In this document: in pieces, positions 45,182 through 56,656 of the stretch | Layout: every line of letters begins with the position of its first letter | Numbering within the stretch: position 1 is the first letter of the stretch | Source: Mesorhizobium sp. M1C.F.Ca.ET.210.01.1.1 | Lineage (GTDB): Bacteria; Pseudomonadota; Alphaproteobacteria; Rhizobiales; Rhizobiaceae | NCBI RefSeq assembly: GCF_004791585.1 | Contig: NZ_SRUU01000005.1 | Span: 31,236-95,235 of the forward strand | DNA: 64,000 nucleotides | Direction: 5' to 3' | Notes under the pieces: model-generated | Seen by the model: only the letters and a program-made list of their open reading frames with translations | Told to the model about the DNA's origin: nothing | Databases searched by the model: none | Made by a program: the position numbers and the translations under genes

Positions 45182-46321
45182 ATGAAATCGCTTGGCAGCA
45201 TCCGCAGGGATTTCGCGCCGTGGAATGATCCGAACGCCAAGCCGTATATCCAGTTCGACAAGGTGACCAAGAAGTTCGGCGACTTCACCGCGGTCAACAA
45301 TCTGTCGCTGACCATCTTCGAGCGGGAATTCTTCGCCCTGCTCGGCGCCTCGGGCTGCGGCAAGTCGACCTTGCTCAGGATGCTCGCCGGCTTCGAGGAG
45401 CCGACCGCGGGGCGCATTCTGCTCGACGGCCAGGACCTGCGTGGCATCCCGCCCTACAAGCGGCCGGTCAACATGATGTTCCAGTCCTACGCGCTGTTCC
45501 CGCATATGACCGTGGAGAAGAACATCGCCTTCGGCCTCAAGCAGGAGGGTATGCCCGCCGCCGATATCGAAAAGCGCGTCGCCGAGATGCTGCGGCTGGT
45601 CAAGCTCGAGCAGTTCGCCAAGCGCAAGCCGCATCAGCTTTCCGGCGGCCAGCGCCAGCGCGTGGCGCTGGCCCGCTCGGTCGCCAAGCGGCCGAAGGTG
45701 CTGCTGCTCGACGAGCCGCTCGGCGCGCTCGACAAGAAGCTGCGCGAGGAGACGCAGTTCGAGCTGATGGACCTGCAGCAGGAACTCGGCCTCACCTTCG
45801 TCGTCGTCACCCACGATCAGGAAGAAGCCATGACCATGGCCGACCGCATCGCCATCATGGACAAGGGCGAGGTGATGCAGGTGGCGACGCCGGCGGAAAT
45901 CTATGAGGCCCCGACCTCGCGCTTCGTGGCGCATTTCGTCGGCAATGTGAACATGTTCGAGGGCAAGGTCGCCGAGCGGGCGGCGAACACCACGCGCATC
46001 ACCGGCGCGACCGGGGCGCAGATCGTCGTCGAGAACGCCGCCGACACCGCCATGGGCGCCGACATCGTCTTCGCGATCCGACCGGAAAAGATCAGGGTCT
46101 CGTCGAAAAAGCCGGCCGATGCCGTCAATGCGCTGGAGGGTGAGGTCTATGATGTCGCCTATCTCGGCGACATGACCGTCTTCCACATCAAGCTCGATGA
46201 CGGTCAGATGGTGCGGGCCAGCGCAATGAACGCCTCACGCGTCACCGAGGATCCGCTGACCTGGAACGACCGCGCCTGGGTTTCCTTCCGGCCGGATGCC
46301 GGCGTCGTGCTGACCAGGTAG
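45182..46321 (+). CDS. potG: Polyamine ABC transporter ATP-binding protein (PotG-like)
   Basis: 379 aa. The ATPase domain has Walker A GASGCGKST, Q-loop FQSYALFPHMTVEKNIAFGL, signature LSGGQRQRVALARS and Walker B VLLLDEPLGALD with switch His VVTHDQEEA. The C-terminal ~110 residues are a TOBE regulatory domain (VFAIRPEKIRVSSKKPADAV). It energises uptake through the PotH/PotI permeases. It sits 77 bases after potF across the hairpin, and 9 bases before the potH gene. Confidence 0.95.
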   Translation: MKSLGSIRRDFAPWNDPNAKPYIQFDKVTKKFGDFTAVNNLSLTIFEREFFALLGASGCGKSTLLRMLAGFEEPTAGRILLDGQDLRGIPPYKRPVNMMFQSYALFPHMTVEKNIAFGLKQEGMPAADIEKRVAEMLRLVKLEQFAKRKPHQLSGGQRQRVALARSVAKRPKVLLLDEPLGALDKKLREETQFELMDLQQELGLTFVVVTHDQEEAMTMADRIAIMDKGEVMQVATPAEIYEAPTSRFVAHFVGNVNMFEGKVAERAANTTRITGATGAQIVVENAADTAMGADIVFAIRPEKIRVSSKKPADAVNALEGEVYDVAYLGDMTVFHIKLDDGQMVRASAMNASRVTEDPLTWNDRAWVSFRPDAGVVLTR

Positions 46322-46330
46322 GAGCGGGCC

Positions 46331-47293
46331 ATGACCAACATCGCCGCCGCCGCTTCTCCGCCAGCCGAAACCGCCGCCTTGCCGACTCGGCTGGCGAAAG
46401 GTTTCGTCGACCGCCTCGTCATCATCGTCCCCTACCTCTGGCTGCTGTTTTTCTTCCTCGTTCCATTCATCATCGTCTTCAAGATCTCGCTGTCGCAGAC
46501 GGCGATCTCGATGCCGCCCTACACCCCCGTGCTCGATTTCAGCGAAGGCATTTCCGGATTCTTCGCCGGCTTCCGCGAGCTGAACTTCGACAACTACACC
46601 TGGCTCACCCAGGACGCGCTCTACTTCAACGCCTATGTGACCAGCCTGATCATCGCGGCCATCTCGACGCTGCTGACGCTGATCGTCGGCTATCCGATCG
46701 CCTATGGCATGGCGCGCGCCCCGGCGACGATCCGGCCGACCCTCTTGATGCTGGTGATCTTGCCGTTCTGGACCTCGTTCCTGATCCGCGTCTATGCCTG
46801 GATCGGCATCCTCAAGCCCGAAGGGCTGCTCAACCAGGTGCTTTTGTCGCTGCACCTCATCAGCCAGCCGCTGGTCATCCTCAACACCTACACCGCGATC
46901 TTTATCGGCATCGTCTATTCCTACCTGCCCTTCATGGTGTTGCCGCTCTACTCGTCGCTGGAGAAGATGGACTATTCGTTGATCGAGGCGGCGCAGGATC
47001 TCGGCTGCCCACCGACCGGCGCCTTCTGGAAGATCACCTTCCCGCTGTCGCTGCCGGGCGTGATCGCCGGCTGCCTGCTGGTGTTCATCCCGGCGGTCGG
47101 CGAATTCGTCATCCCGGATCTTCTCGGCGGCTCGCAGACGCTCATGATCGGCAAGACGCTGTGGAACGAGTTCTTCGCCAACCGCGACTGGCCGGTCTCG
47201 TCGGCGGTGGCGGTCATTCTGTTGCTGGTGCTGACCGTTCCGATCATGTTCTTCCAGCAGGCCCAGGCGAAAGCCCAGGAGCAAGGCAAATGA
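46331..47293 (+). CDS. potH: Polyamine ABC transporter permease (PotH-like)
   Basis: 320 aa. About six membrane helices are visible, starting LVIIVPYLWLLFFFLVPFII. The binding-protein-dependent transport motif (EAA loop) reads LIEAAQDLGCPPTGAFWKIT, the contact for the ATPase. PAVGEFVIPDLLGGSQTLMI is the PotB/PotH signature. It overlaps the next gene by four bases, and is 9 bases from potG, confirming one operon. Confidence 0.94.
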   Translation: MTNIAAAASPPAETAALPTRLAKGFVDRLVIIVPYLWLLFFFLVPFIIVFKISLSQTAISMPPYTPVLDFSEGISGFFAGFRELNFDNYTWLTQDALYFNAYVTSLIIAAISTLLTLIVGYPIAYGMARAPATIRPTLLMLVILPFWTSFLIRVYAWIGILKPEGLLNQVLLSLHLISQPLVILNTYTAIFIGIVYSYLPFMVLPLYSSLEKMDYSLIEAAQDLGCPPTGAFWKITFPLSLPGVIAGCLLVFIPAVGEFVIPDLLGGSQTLMIGKTLWNEFFANRDWPVSSAVAVILLLVLTVPIMFFQQAQAKAQEQGK

Positions 47294-48108
47294 ACGCCAC
47301 CTGGAGCCGCTTCAACATCACCTCGATCGTGCTCGGCTTTGCCTTCCTCTATCTGCCGATCGTTCTGCTCATCGTCTTTTCCTTCAACGAATCGAAGCTC
47401 GTCACCGTCTGGGGCGGCTTCTCGACCAAATGGTACGTGTCGCTGTTCCACAATCAGGGCCTGATGGACGCCACCTGGGTGACGGCCCGCGTCGGCGTCA
47501 TCTCGGCCACAGTGGCGACCGTGCTTGGCACGCTCGCCGCGATCACCTTGACGCGCTATACGCGCTTCAAGGGGCGGGTGTTGTTTTCCGGCATGGTCTT
47601 CGCGCCGCTGGTCATGCCGGAAGTCATCACCGGCCTGTCGCTGCTGCTGCTGTTCGTGGCCGTCGGGCTCGACCGCGGCTTCTTCACGGTCACGCTTGCA
47701 CACATCACCTTCACCATGTGCTTCGTCGCCGTCGTCGTGCAGTCGCGCCTGGTCTCCTTCGACCGCTCGCTGGAGGAAGCCGCTATGGACCTCGGCGCGC
47801 CGCCTGTGAAGACCTTCTTCCAGATCACGCTGCCGGTCATCATGCCGGCGATCATCTCCGGCTGGATGCTGGCCTTCACGCTGTCGCTCGACGATCTGGT
47901 CATCGCCTCCTTCACCTCCGGCCCGGGCGCCACGACGCTGCCGATGAAGATCTACAGCCAGGTGCGCCTCGGCGTGACGCCGGAGATCAACGCAGCCTGT
48001 ACCATCCTGATCGCGGTGGTCGCGGTCGGCGTGATCATCGCCTCGATCGCCAACAAGCGCCGCGAGGTCCAGCGTCAGCGCGACGAGCAGGCGGCACAGC
48101 GCGGGTAA
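47290..48108 (+). CDS. potI: Polyamine ABC transporter permease (PotI-like)
   Basis: 272 aa from ATG 47290, overlapping potH in ATGA. Six membrane helices begin with IVLGFAFLYLPIVLLIVFSF. The EAA loop is LEEAAMDLGAPPVKTFFQIT, and SLDDLVIASFTSGPGATTLP is the PotC/PotI signature. It pairs with PotH to form the channel. It is the last gene of the operon; a strong terminator lies 8 bases after its stop. Confidence 0.94.
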   Translation: MNATWSRFNITSIVLGFAFLYLPIVLLIVFSFNESKLVTVWGGFSTKWYVSLFHNQGLMDATWVTARVGVISATVATVLGTLAAITLTRYTRFKGRVLFSGMVFAPLVMPEVITGLSLLLLFVAVGLDRGFFTVTLAHITFTMCFVAVVVQSRLVSFDRSLEEAAMDLGAPPVKTFFQITLPVIMPAIISGWMLAFTLSLDDLVIASFTSGPGATTLPMKIYSQVRLGVTPEINAACTILIAVVAVGVIIASIANKRREVQRQRDEQAAQRG

Positions 48109-48115
48109 GGCATTT

Positions 48116-48147
48116 AACGACGGACGCGGCTGGCGTCCGTCGTTTTT
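48116..48147 (+). terminator. Rho-independent terminator of the pot operon
   Basis: AACGACGGACGC (48116-48127) and GCGTCCGTCGTT (48133-48144) form a perfect 12-bp stem with a GGCTG loop, followed by a T-run. Confidence 0.94.
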
Positions 48148-48177
48148 GCATATCCTCGCCCGGCGGAGAAACCGCGA

Positions 48178-48198
48178 GCCTTTCCCGGAATTGCTCTA
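48178..48198 (-). repeat. Half RIME-like element forming the stop codon of the AsmA gene
   Basis: On the minus strand it reads TAGAGCAATTCCGGGAAA, the same opening as the element at 33128. Its first three bases are the TAG stop of the AsmA gene. The second half of the palindrome is not visible. Confidence 0.6.
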
Positions 48199-50082
48199 CT
48201 GGCCTGAAACGCCGCTGATCGGCGAGATGAACGGCGTGCTCCAGTTGCCGCCGACGAAGAACAGCGACTGGTTTGGAGGCTGCGGCGCCTGCACGGCTGC
48301 CTGACCGCTGGTTGCCGGTTGCTGCGCCGGCTGTTGTTGTGGCTGCGCCGTCGAGACGATGCCGCCGGACAGCGCCAACCCGCGCCCGGCATAGGAGGCG
48401 ATGCCGGAAAGCCAGATCTTGTACTTCTGGGAATTGACCTCGGCCTTGTCGAGCCGCGCCACGCCTTTCGAGATGCTCGCCTTGATCTCGGCGCCGTCGA
48501 TCGGCAGCGAACCGTCGGCGACGTCGTCGAGGGCGAAGAACCCGCCCTGTTCGTTGCGCTTGAGGAAGGCGGGCAGGTTGAGCCCGTTTAGCGAGCCCGG
48601 CCCGAAGGTCGCCGAGAACGACCCATCGGCGTTCTCGAAGATGGAGTCCCAAGCCTTGCCCGGCCCTTTGAGGATGATCGAGACGGTTCCGGTGCCGGCC
48701 GGCACCAGCCGCGTCATCCCAGCCGCGGTTGCGAAGGCGCCGGTCTCGACGTCCGACGCCAAAAGCCGCATCTCGACCTGAGTGCCGTCCGGCTTGCGGT
48801 CGAAACGCAGGCTGCTCTGGATGTTGCCGTTGAAGGCCGAGGCGTCGGAGATGTCGAAGACGGCGAGCCCGTTCTTGACCTGAGCGGTCGCGGCGACGTC
48901 GGCGAGTTGTATCGGGCCGGCGGTGGCATGCGCCGCCGACAGCCTGAGGTCGAGGTTGATCTTGTCGGCAAAGCTGGTGTCGATCTCGCCGGGGCCTGCT
49001 TGGCCGGTGGGAGCGATGGGCGTGAAAGCGGAAAGGAACGATCGAAGATCGAGCGTGTCGAAGGCAAGCGTGCCGGAAATGACAGGCAGGGCCTCGCCGA
49101 ACGAAAGGTCCAGCACGCCCATGCCGGGATTGTTGTCCAGCGCTACCGTCGTGTTCTCAAATTTTGCGCGTCCCGCCGACGCTGTCACTTTGCTCGCGAC
49201 CGAGACGGAGCCGATCGCGGCGCTGGGCGCCATGCCGGCTTGCGACCATTCGAGCAGGCGTCTCAGAGAAGGAGCGGCGAATTTCGCCTGGCCATCCAGA
49301 TAGGCGTTCTGCGACATCGAGGCGACGCCGTCGAAAGAGAGCGTCGCCGGCGCAGCCTTGAAGGCGAGCGTGACGGGCGCGGCGCCTCCGGCAAACAGCA
49401 CAAGCGGCCTCGCCGAGGAAAAATCGATCTGGACGCTCTCGCCGCGCCAGATACCGGTCGCGGTAAGCGTGGCGTCGCTGTTCATGGCCGCCCAGTTCAC
49501 CTGGCCGCTGAGGCTGCTCAGGATTTCGGTGTCCTTGCCGCCCGCCGAGGTCACGACGCGGCCGTCGCGGAATTCGACGGTGCCGAACGGATCGGAAGGC
49601 AATCTGCCGAGATCGGGCTTCTGCGGGTTCGCGCTGACCACGCCGCGCGCCGTGTCGATCGAGCGTGTGATGCGGCCGCCGGTGGGCAGCGATGGCAGAT
49701 AGAAGCCGCTCGCCGTGCGCTCGACCCTGATGGTCGGCCGCACCAGCCTTGCCGTCGAGAACGCGACGTCGCCCTGCAGCGCGGCCATAGCGGAGAGGTC
49801 AACTTCGACACGCTCGGCCTCGACCACTGGCGGGGCGTCGGCCTCGGTCCATTGCGACAGCGTCACATCGCTGAGGATTGCCCGGAACTTCGGCCACACC
49901 TCGATGCGCGGTGAGCCGTCGATCGTCACGCGAAAGCCGCTCCAGGCGCTCAATTCCCAGGCGATGCGGTCGCGCACGATGCGCGTCGAGGCAATCAGCG
50001 GCAGGGCCGCGAAGGCGAGCGCGATGACCAGCACCGCGACACCGATCACCCATACCCCGCGCCGGATCAAAGATGATGGCAT
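48196..50082 (-). CDS. AsmA-family envelope protein
   Basis: About 628 aa from ATG 50082 (MPSSLIRRGVWVIG); the open frame extends to 50199. An N-terminal membrane helix (GVWVIGVAVLVIALAFAALP) anchors a long periplasmic beta-rich body with the AsmA-type start LIASTRIVRDRIAWELSAWSG followed by RIEVWPKFRAILSDVTL, and a C-terminal AsmA_2 region (LKGPGKAWDSIFENADGSFS, FALDDVADGSLPI). Such proteins form groove-shaped lipid-transport bridges or affect outer-membrane assembly. The C-terminus is Gln/Pro-rich. The stop is supplied by the RIME-like repeat, so its tail may be altered compared with relatives. Confidence 0.82.
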   Translation of the reverse strand: MPSSLIRRGVWVIGVAVLVIALAFAALPLIASTRIVRDRIAWELSAWSGFRVTIDGSPRIEVWPKFRAILSDVTLSQWTEADAPPVVEAERVEVDLSAMAALQGDVAFSTARLVRPTIRVERTASGFYLPSLPTGGRITRSIDTARGVVSANPQKPDLGRLPSDPFGTVEFRDGRVVTSAGGKDTEILSSLSGQVNWAAMNSDATLTATGIWRGESVQIDFSSARPLVLFAGGAAPVTLAFKAAPATLSFDGVASMSQNAYLDGQAKFAAPSLRRLLEWSQAGMAPSAAIGSVSVASKVTASAGRAKFENTTVALDNNPGMGVLDLSFGEALPVISGTLAFDTLDLRSFLSAFTPIAPTGQAGPGEIDTSFADKINLDLRLSAAHATAGPIQLADVAATAQVKNGLAVFDISDASAFNGNIQSSLRFDRKPDGTQVEMRLLASDVETGAFATAAGMTRLVPAGTGTVSIILKGPGKAWDSIFENADGSFSATFGPGSLNGLNLPAFLKRNEQGGFFALDDVADGSLPIDGAEIKASISKGVARLDKAEVNSQKYKIWLSGIASYAGRGLALSGGIVSTAQPQQQPAQQPATSGQAAVQAPQPPNQSLFFVGGNWSTPFISPISGVSGQ

Positions 50083-50345
50083 CTCGCCCCGTATATTTCC
50101 GTTGCCGACAAAATCGCCCGACGGGTGTAACCAAGCGCCGACGCTTTTCAAGTCTTTATGGCTCTGCGATGGCATTTGCGCCGCGTCCTGGCCGGCCATT
50201 CCAACAAAATCTTGCTCTGCTGCGCTGCGGTATGCATAAGCGATGGACCCGCCGGCCTACGAACGCCACGCCGGTTTTGGGACAACGACGCAGGCGACAT
50301 CAGGCTTAACTGCCGCAATCGCGACGCGCTCTGGGAGGAACGATG

Positions 50346-52304
<1,959 letters not shown>

Positions 52305-52389
52305 GCCGCTGCGGCATGGTTAAGGAACAGTGTCGGTCGAATTTACCTAGATTTCACGAGTGGTACACATTCGTAAATTTTTTCGGGCC

Positions 52390-52540
52390 CCGGTAAGGAC
52401 TTGTTAAGGGACGGCGCCGATAGTCGCGTGTAACTTGAGGGAGAAATCCCGTTCCTCGTCCCCTGAGGATCAGATTCGCTCAAGCCCCGTTGTGACAGCA
52501 ATCCCATCTCTTAAGGCGTCCATTGGACGCCTTTTTCTTT
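52390..52540 (+). ncRNA. Possible small RNA between acsA2 and the PdhS-like gene
   Basis: After acsA2 there is a ~200-base noncoding stretch, including AGGGAGAAATCCCGTT and GTCCCCTGAGGATC (small hairpins), and ending in a strong terminator. No clear promoter boxes were found, so it may be only the acsA2 3-prime UTR. I cannot match it to a known family. Confidence 0.25.
52513..52540 (+). terminator. Rho-independent terminator downstream of acsA2
   Basis: AAGGCGTCC (52513-52521), ATT loop, GGACGCCTT (52525-52533), then T-rich tail. It lies just before the end of the convergent histidine kinase gene. Confidence 0.88.
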
Positions 52541-52553
52541 TCCGGGAGCGCGA

Positions 52554-55500
52554 CTATTCCGCGAGCACGCGCGTCGAGGGGAAGCCGACCTCGACCAGCG
52601 TGCCTTCGCCGGGGGTGGACGTGATGGTGAAGCGGGCGCGGTTGGCCTCCACCATCGCCTTGGTCAGCGGCAGCCCGAGCCCGGTGCCGTCGCCGCGGCC
52701 GCGTTTCAGCGCATTGATCTGCTTGAACGGCTTCAGCGCCTGCTCGATCTCGGCCGGGGTCATGCCGATGCCGGTATCGCGCACGCGCATGACGACATCG
52801 CCGGAGGCCTCGTAGGCAGTGGACACGATCACCTGGCCGCCGGCCTGCGTGTAGCGGATGGCGTTGGATAGGATGTTGAGCGCGATCTGGCGCACGCTTC
52901 TCAGGTCCGCCACCACTTCCGGCAGCCGTGAGGCGAAGCTCGAGCGGATGATGACGCGCTCGCGGTTGGCCTGCGGCTGCATCAGCGCCACCGTTTCGGC
53001 CAGCGTGTCGTTGAGCGACACCGCCTCGTAGGCCATCTCCTGCTGGCCGGCCTCGATCTTTGAGATATCCAAAAGGTCGTTGACGAGGTCGAGCACGTGA
53101 TTGCCGGAGCGGTTGATGTCGCGCAGGTAGTCGCGGTAGCGGTCGTTGGCGACCGGACCGAACTTCTCGTCCACCATCAGTTCGGAAAAGCCGATGATGG
53201 CGTTGAGCGGCGTGCGGATCTCATGGCTGATGCGGGCGAGGAAATCCGTCTTCTGCGAGGAGGCGCGCTCGGCCACGGCGCGCGCCTGGGTAAGGTCCTC
53301 CTCGGCCCGTTTCCACTGCGTGATGTCGCGCACCACGGCGCAGAAACCGCTGTCGTTCGGCAGCCTGCCGATGGTCATGAACAGCGGTATGAAGCGTCCC
53401 TGCGCCTCGCGGCCGATGACCTCGCGGCCGTCGTTGAGCAGGCTCGCCACGCCCGGCTCGGAAAGGCCGGCGAGATAGTCGCGCGCCGCGCGCTGGCTCT
53501 CGATGGCGAACAGCGAGGCAAAGGGCTTGCCGGCGATATCGTCGCTGTCGAAGCCGAACAAGGCTTCAGCCGGGCGGCTGATCGAACGGATATTGCCGTC
53601 GCGGCCGATCAGCACCACGCCGTCGGTCGCCGTGTCGATGATGGTGCGCATTTCGGCGATGCGCGCCTTGAGCTCCGAAACATCCGGCTGCTGGCTCGGC
53701 TCGTCATTGGCCGCGCTGATCAGCGGCGCCGGTGCTTCGTCTTCGCCGGCACGGCGCACCACCAGCATCAGCGCCTTGCCGCCGCGCCAGGGAACGGAAC
53801 GCAAGAGCGCATCGATCGGGAATTCCTGGCCCTGGCGGGTCTTGAGCTTCAGCGAACGGTCGCTTTCGTCGGCCTCGCCATCGTCGGCGTAGTGATCGGC
53901 GAACAGCGCGCCCAGTCCGCCGGCATCGGCAAGGTCCTCCAGCGTGTCGTAGCCGGTGAGTTCGAGGAACGCCTCATTGGCGTAGTGCAGCACATCGCCG
54001 GAATGGATAACCAGGGGCACCGGCAGCCTGGCGACGATCGACGTATCGGGCGCCCGCGTTTCCTCGCCGGTCGAGAAAGCCGATGGCACGAAGCCTTCAA
54101 GCTTGAGCGGCGGCACCGTCAGGCGCGGCCGCTCCGGAGGTGCTGCCTTCGCTTCGCTGGACTGTTCGGCTGCGGGCAGGGCGCTTTCGGAACCGGCCCA
54201 GTCCTCGCTGTCTTCCGCGTCACGAAAATCGTCGGCGGTCATGCTGTCATCGGCGTCGGCACGAGAGGCTTCGGCCGGCCGTTCAGCCTTTGGCTCGGAT
54301 CCCTCGGTCGCTGCGGCTTGGCGGGCCGCGGGAGTCGGCGCTTCATCCGCGTCGCCCCCAGCTTCCTCTCGCCCGGCATAGTTGAGCAGCGAACCCGAGG
54401 CGGGTGGCGTTCCGTCTTCCCCGCCGGCAGCCACGGAAGCCTCGTCGGCGCCGTCAAGGCGAGCCAGGTCCTTCTGATCTTCCGCCTCGGTCTGCGCCTC
54501 CGCCGTTTCAATGGCCTCGGCCTCGGGAGGCGCTTCTTGCACGGGCCCGGTCGCCGTTAGACTGGGTTCGCCGGTCTTCCCGCCGCCGGTCTTCGGCTGT
54601 CCCGCCGCGGGCTCGGCCCTACTTGCGGCCCCGATCGCATCGGGGCGCTTTTCAGCTTCAGGGGAAAGCGGCTCGGCCGGGCCGGAACTGTCCTTGCGCA
54701 GCCGCTCGCCGATCTCGCGAAAGGCGCTGCGCTCGAGGATCGACAGACCCCGCTCGCTTGCCAGCGTGTCGTTTCCCGGCAGCTTGTCGTTGGCCGGTTG
54801 CCTGTGCTCGGCCAGCCGGATCACCTTGTCGGCATAGCGCCGCTCCGGTTTCGGCACGATGGTCAGCGCCGGCACTTCGCCCAGGAACGGGTCGGCAGGC
54901 TTCGACGGCTCGGCCGCCGGTTGCCCGGCGGCAGGTGCGGGCTTGGCCGGCGCGGCGCCATTGGGCACGAGCGCCATGCCGAGCGCTTCCGGGTCGACAA
55001 CGGCGTCGGCGCCGCGCGCGACGCCGAAGCCGCGGAATCCCTCGAAGGCGCGGCTGCGGTCATAGACCGGCAGCGCCGCAAGATCGACCGGGATCTTCAG
55101 GTCCGTGCCTGCCACCGGCCAAAGCACCGAGCGTCCGGACCAGGTGTCGCGCCGCTCGAGCAGCGTGGCAATTTCGCCCGATGCGTCGAGACCGAAAGTC
55201 GTGGCGACGTCCCTGAAGCGGCGGCCGATCACATCGGCGGCCGGCCTGCCGACAATGTCGGCGAATTCCGGCGACAGCGCGCTGAACTTGCCTTCTGCGT
55301 CGGTGCGCCAGACGAAACGCAGCGGCGGTGCCGAACGGTTGATGTTGCGGGCCGCGTGCAACTGGGCCGGAGCCCCTTCGGCGATGGCCGGCCGGCTTTC
55401 GGCCGCGGTGTCCGTCGCTTCGATCCGTGCCGGCTCCTCCGGCCGTCTCACATCGTCGCCGCCGGCGTTGAAATACCAATGGTCGTGCTGCGCGGGACCG

Positions 55501-56411
55501 GCATCGGCTGGCTGCTTGGCGGCCTCGGCAGCATCCGGCCCATGATCGACCGTGGCCGCGGTCTTTTCAATCGGCCGAGCGCCATCCGCGGCCACCGGGA
55601 TCGTGTCCGCCTTTTCGCCCACGGTCGCGGCGGGAGGCTGGGCCTCCCGGGCAGGCTCGGCTTCGGCGCTCTGGTCTTCGGAGATGGCCGGCGCGCTTTC
55701 CGACGCTGCCACCTGATCGCCGGCAGTCCGGTCGTCCTGCTGGACGTTCAACTTGTTCTCGTCGATCACCACCAGGAGATGGCGCGCGTCGGTCAACCGT
55801 GCAAAGCCGGCCGGGTAGGAGGTGCCTGCGCCCGGAACAAGCCGCTTGACGATGCGGTCGCCCGCGCTTGCCACATCCGCGACCAGCGCCGCCAACGTCT
55901 CCGGCGTGATGCCGAGCGCCGCAAAACCCTCCGAAGCCGCCTCGACATGGCCTTGGGCGTCGACGAAGGCGATGAAATGGCCGGCCTCGGTGAGGCCGCC
56001 GATGGCGCGGCTGGCGATTTCGGCGGTGCTGCGCGAGCCGGTCTGCGCCGCCGGCATCGCCAGCATGATCGCCTTCTCGCCGTCCGGCATCGTCACCGCG
56101 CTGGCCAGCAAGCCGACGGCGCGGCTCATCATGCCGGTTGCGAGTCTCACGGTGATGGCGCGGTTGCTGCCGATTTCCGGGAAGCCGCTGGTCGCCATGA
56201 TCTGCCGCCTGGCGATCAGCGGCAGCCGCGCGGAGGCGCCGATGATGGCCTCGATATCCGGATAGCCGAACACCGCGGCACCCGGCCCGTTGGCCCAGAT
56301 GACCTGCTCGAGGTCGGCCGACAATATGGCAAGCGCGTCGCCGGCGGCAAAACGCTGGCGCACTGCATCGAGCACGGCGACATCGAGGAAGGAGTAGTTT
56401 TCAGGCGGCAT
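52554..56411 (-). CDS. pdhS: PAS-domain sensor histidine kinase, PdhS-like
   Basis: 1285 aa, large for this class. The N-terminal third has PAS-like segments (AILSADLEQVIWANGPGAAV). A long acidic Ala/Glu/Pro-rich region spans ~250-780, with one PAS-like stretch (~380-450). Two more PAS domains follow at ~790-890 and ~910-1030 (TDGVVLIGRDGNIRSISRPA). The kinase core has HisKA FLARISHEIRTPLNAIIGFS with His ~1063, N-box NILSNAIRY, G1 VRDTGIGM and G2 GTGLGLPL. HisKA resembles the PleC/DivJ/PdhS family that controls DivK and the cell cycle in Hyphomicrobiales. No response regulator is adjacent. Confidence 0.82.
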   Translation of the reverse strand: MPPENYSFLDVAVLDAVRQRFAAGDALAILSADLEQVIWANGPGAAVFGYPDIEAIIGASARLPLIARRQIMATSGFPEIGSNRAITVRLATGMMSRAVGLLASAVTMPDGEKAIMLAMPAAQTGSRSTAEIASRAIGGLTEAGHFIAFVDAQGHVEAASEGFAALGITPETLAALVADVASAGDRIVKRLVPGAGTSYPAGFARLTDARHLLVVIDENKLNVQQDDRTAGDQVAASESAPAISEDQSAEAEPAREAQPPAATVGEKADTIPVAADGARPIEKTAATVDHGPDAAEAAKQPADAGPAQHDHWYFNAGGDDVRRPEEPARIEATDTAAESRPAIAEGAPAQLHAARNINRSAPPLRFVWRTDAEGKFSALSPEFADIVGRPAADVIGRRFRDVATTFGLDASGEIATLLERRDTWSGRSVLWPVAGTDLKIPVDLAALPVYDRSRAFEGFRGFGVARGADAVVDPEALGMALVPNGAAPAKPAPAAGQPAAEPSKPADPFLGEVPALTIVPKPERRYADKVIRLAEHRQPANDKLPGNDTLASERGLSILERSAFREIGERLRKDSSGPAEPLSPEAEKRPDAIGAASRAEPAAGQPKTGGGKTGEPSLTATGPVQEAPPEAEAIETAEAQTEAEDQKDLARLDGADEASVAAGGEDGTPPASGSLLNYAGREEAGGDADEAPTPAARQAAATEGSEPKAERPAEASRADADDSMTADDFRDAEDSEDWAGSESALPAAEQSSEAKAAPPERPRLTVPPLKLEGFVPSAFSTGEETRAPDTSIVARLPVPLVIHSGDVLHYANEAFLELTGYDTLEDLADAGGLGALFADHYADDGEADESDRSLKLKTRQGQEFPIDALLRSVPWRGGKALMLVVRRAGEDEAPAPLISAANDEPSQQPDVSELKARIAEMRTIIDTATDGVVLIGRDGNIRSISRPAEALFGFDSDDIAGKPFASLFAIESQRAARDYLAGLSEPGVASLLNDGREVIGREAQGRFIPLFMTIGRLPNDSGFCAVVRDITQWKRAEEDLTQARAVAERASSQKTDFLARISHEIRTPLNAIIGFSELMVDEKFGPVANDRYRDYLRDINRSGNHVLDLVNDLLDISKIEAGQQEMAYEAVSLNDTLAETVALMQPQANRERVIIRSSFASRLPEVVADLRSVRQIALNILSNAIRYTQAGGQVIVSTAYEASGDVVMRVRDTGIGMTPAEIEQALKPFKQINALKRGRGDGTGLGLPLTKAMVEANRARFTITSTPGEGTLVEVGFPSTRVLAE

Positions 56412-56545
56412 GCGCTGGCGAACCCTCCGAAGCGGGCATTTCGGTTAACGCTTTGTTAATAAAAGCGTACGCGGTGAAGGTCCACAAGCCATGCCGTGCA
56501 ATGACTGAAATCTCTGGGCTCGTGGTTAACGGGCGGGCGATTTGA

Positions 56546-56595
56546 TGGTGCACCGCAACAAAGATGTTGCAATGCACAAAATTTGCCTTTATATT
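56546..56595 (+). promoter_or_regulatory. Phasin promoter with two PhaR/PhbF-type operator sites
   Basis: TTGCAA (56567-56572), 17 bases, TATATT (56590-56595) is a good sigma70 promoter. TGGTGCACCGCAA (56546-56558) matches TG-N-TGC-N3-GCAA exactly, and TGTTGCAATGCAC (56565-56577) at all but the last position; the second overlaps the -35. PHB-responsive repressors of the PhaR/PhbF family bind such sites before phasin genes. Confidence 0.6.
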
Positions 56596-56656
56596 GCCAT
56601 CATACATGAACGAGACGGCTTTCTGTCAAAGCCGCTGCCCCTGAGAGGTTGGAAAA

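Noticed and set aside
53097..56459. Long plus-strand frames opposite the PdhS-like kinase
   Set aside because: Shadow frames with Arg/Gly-rich composition; the minus-strand kinase motifs are unambiguous.
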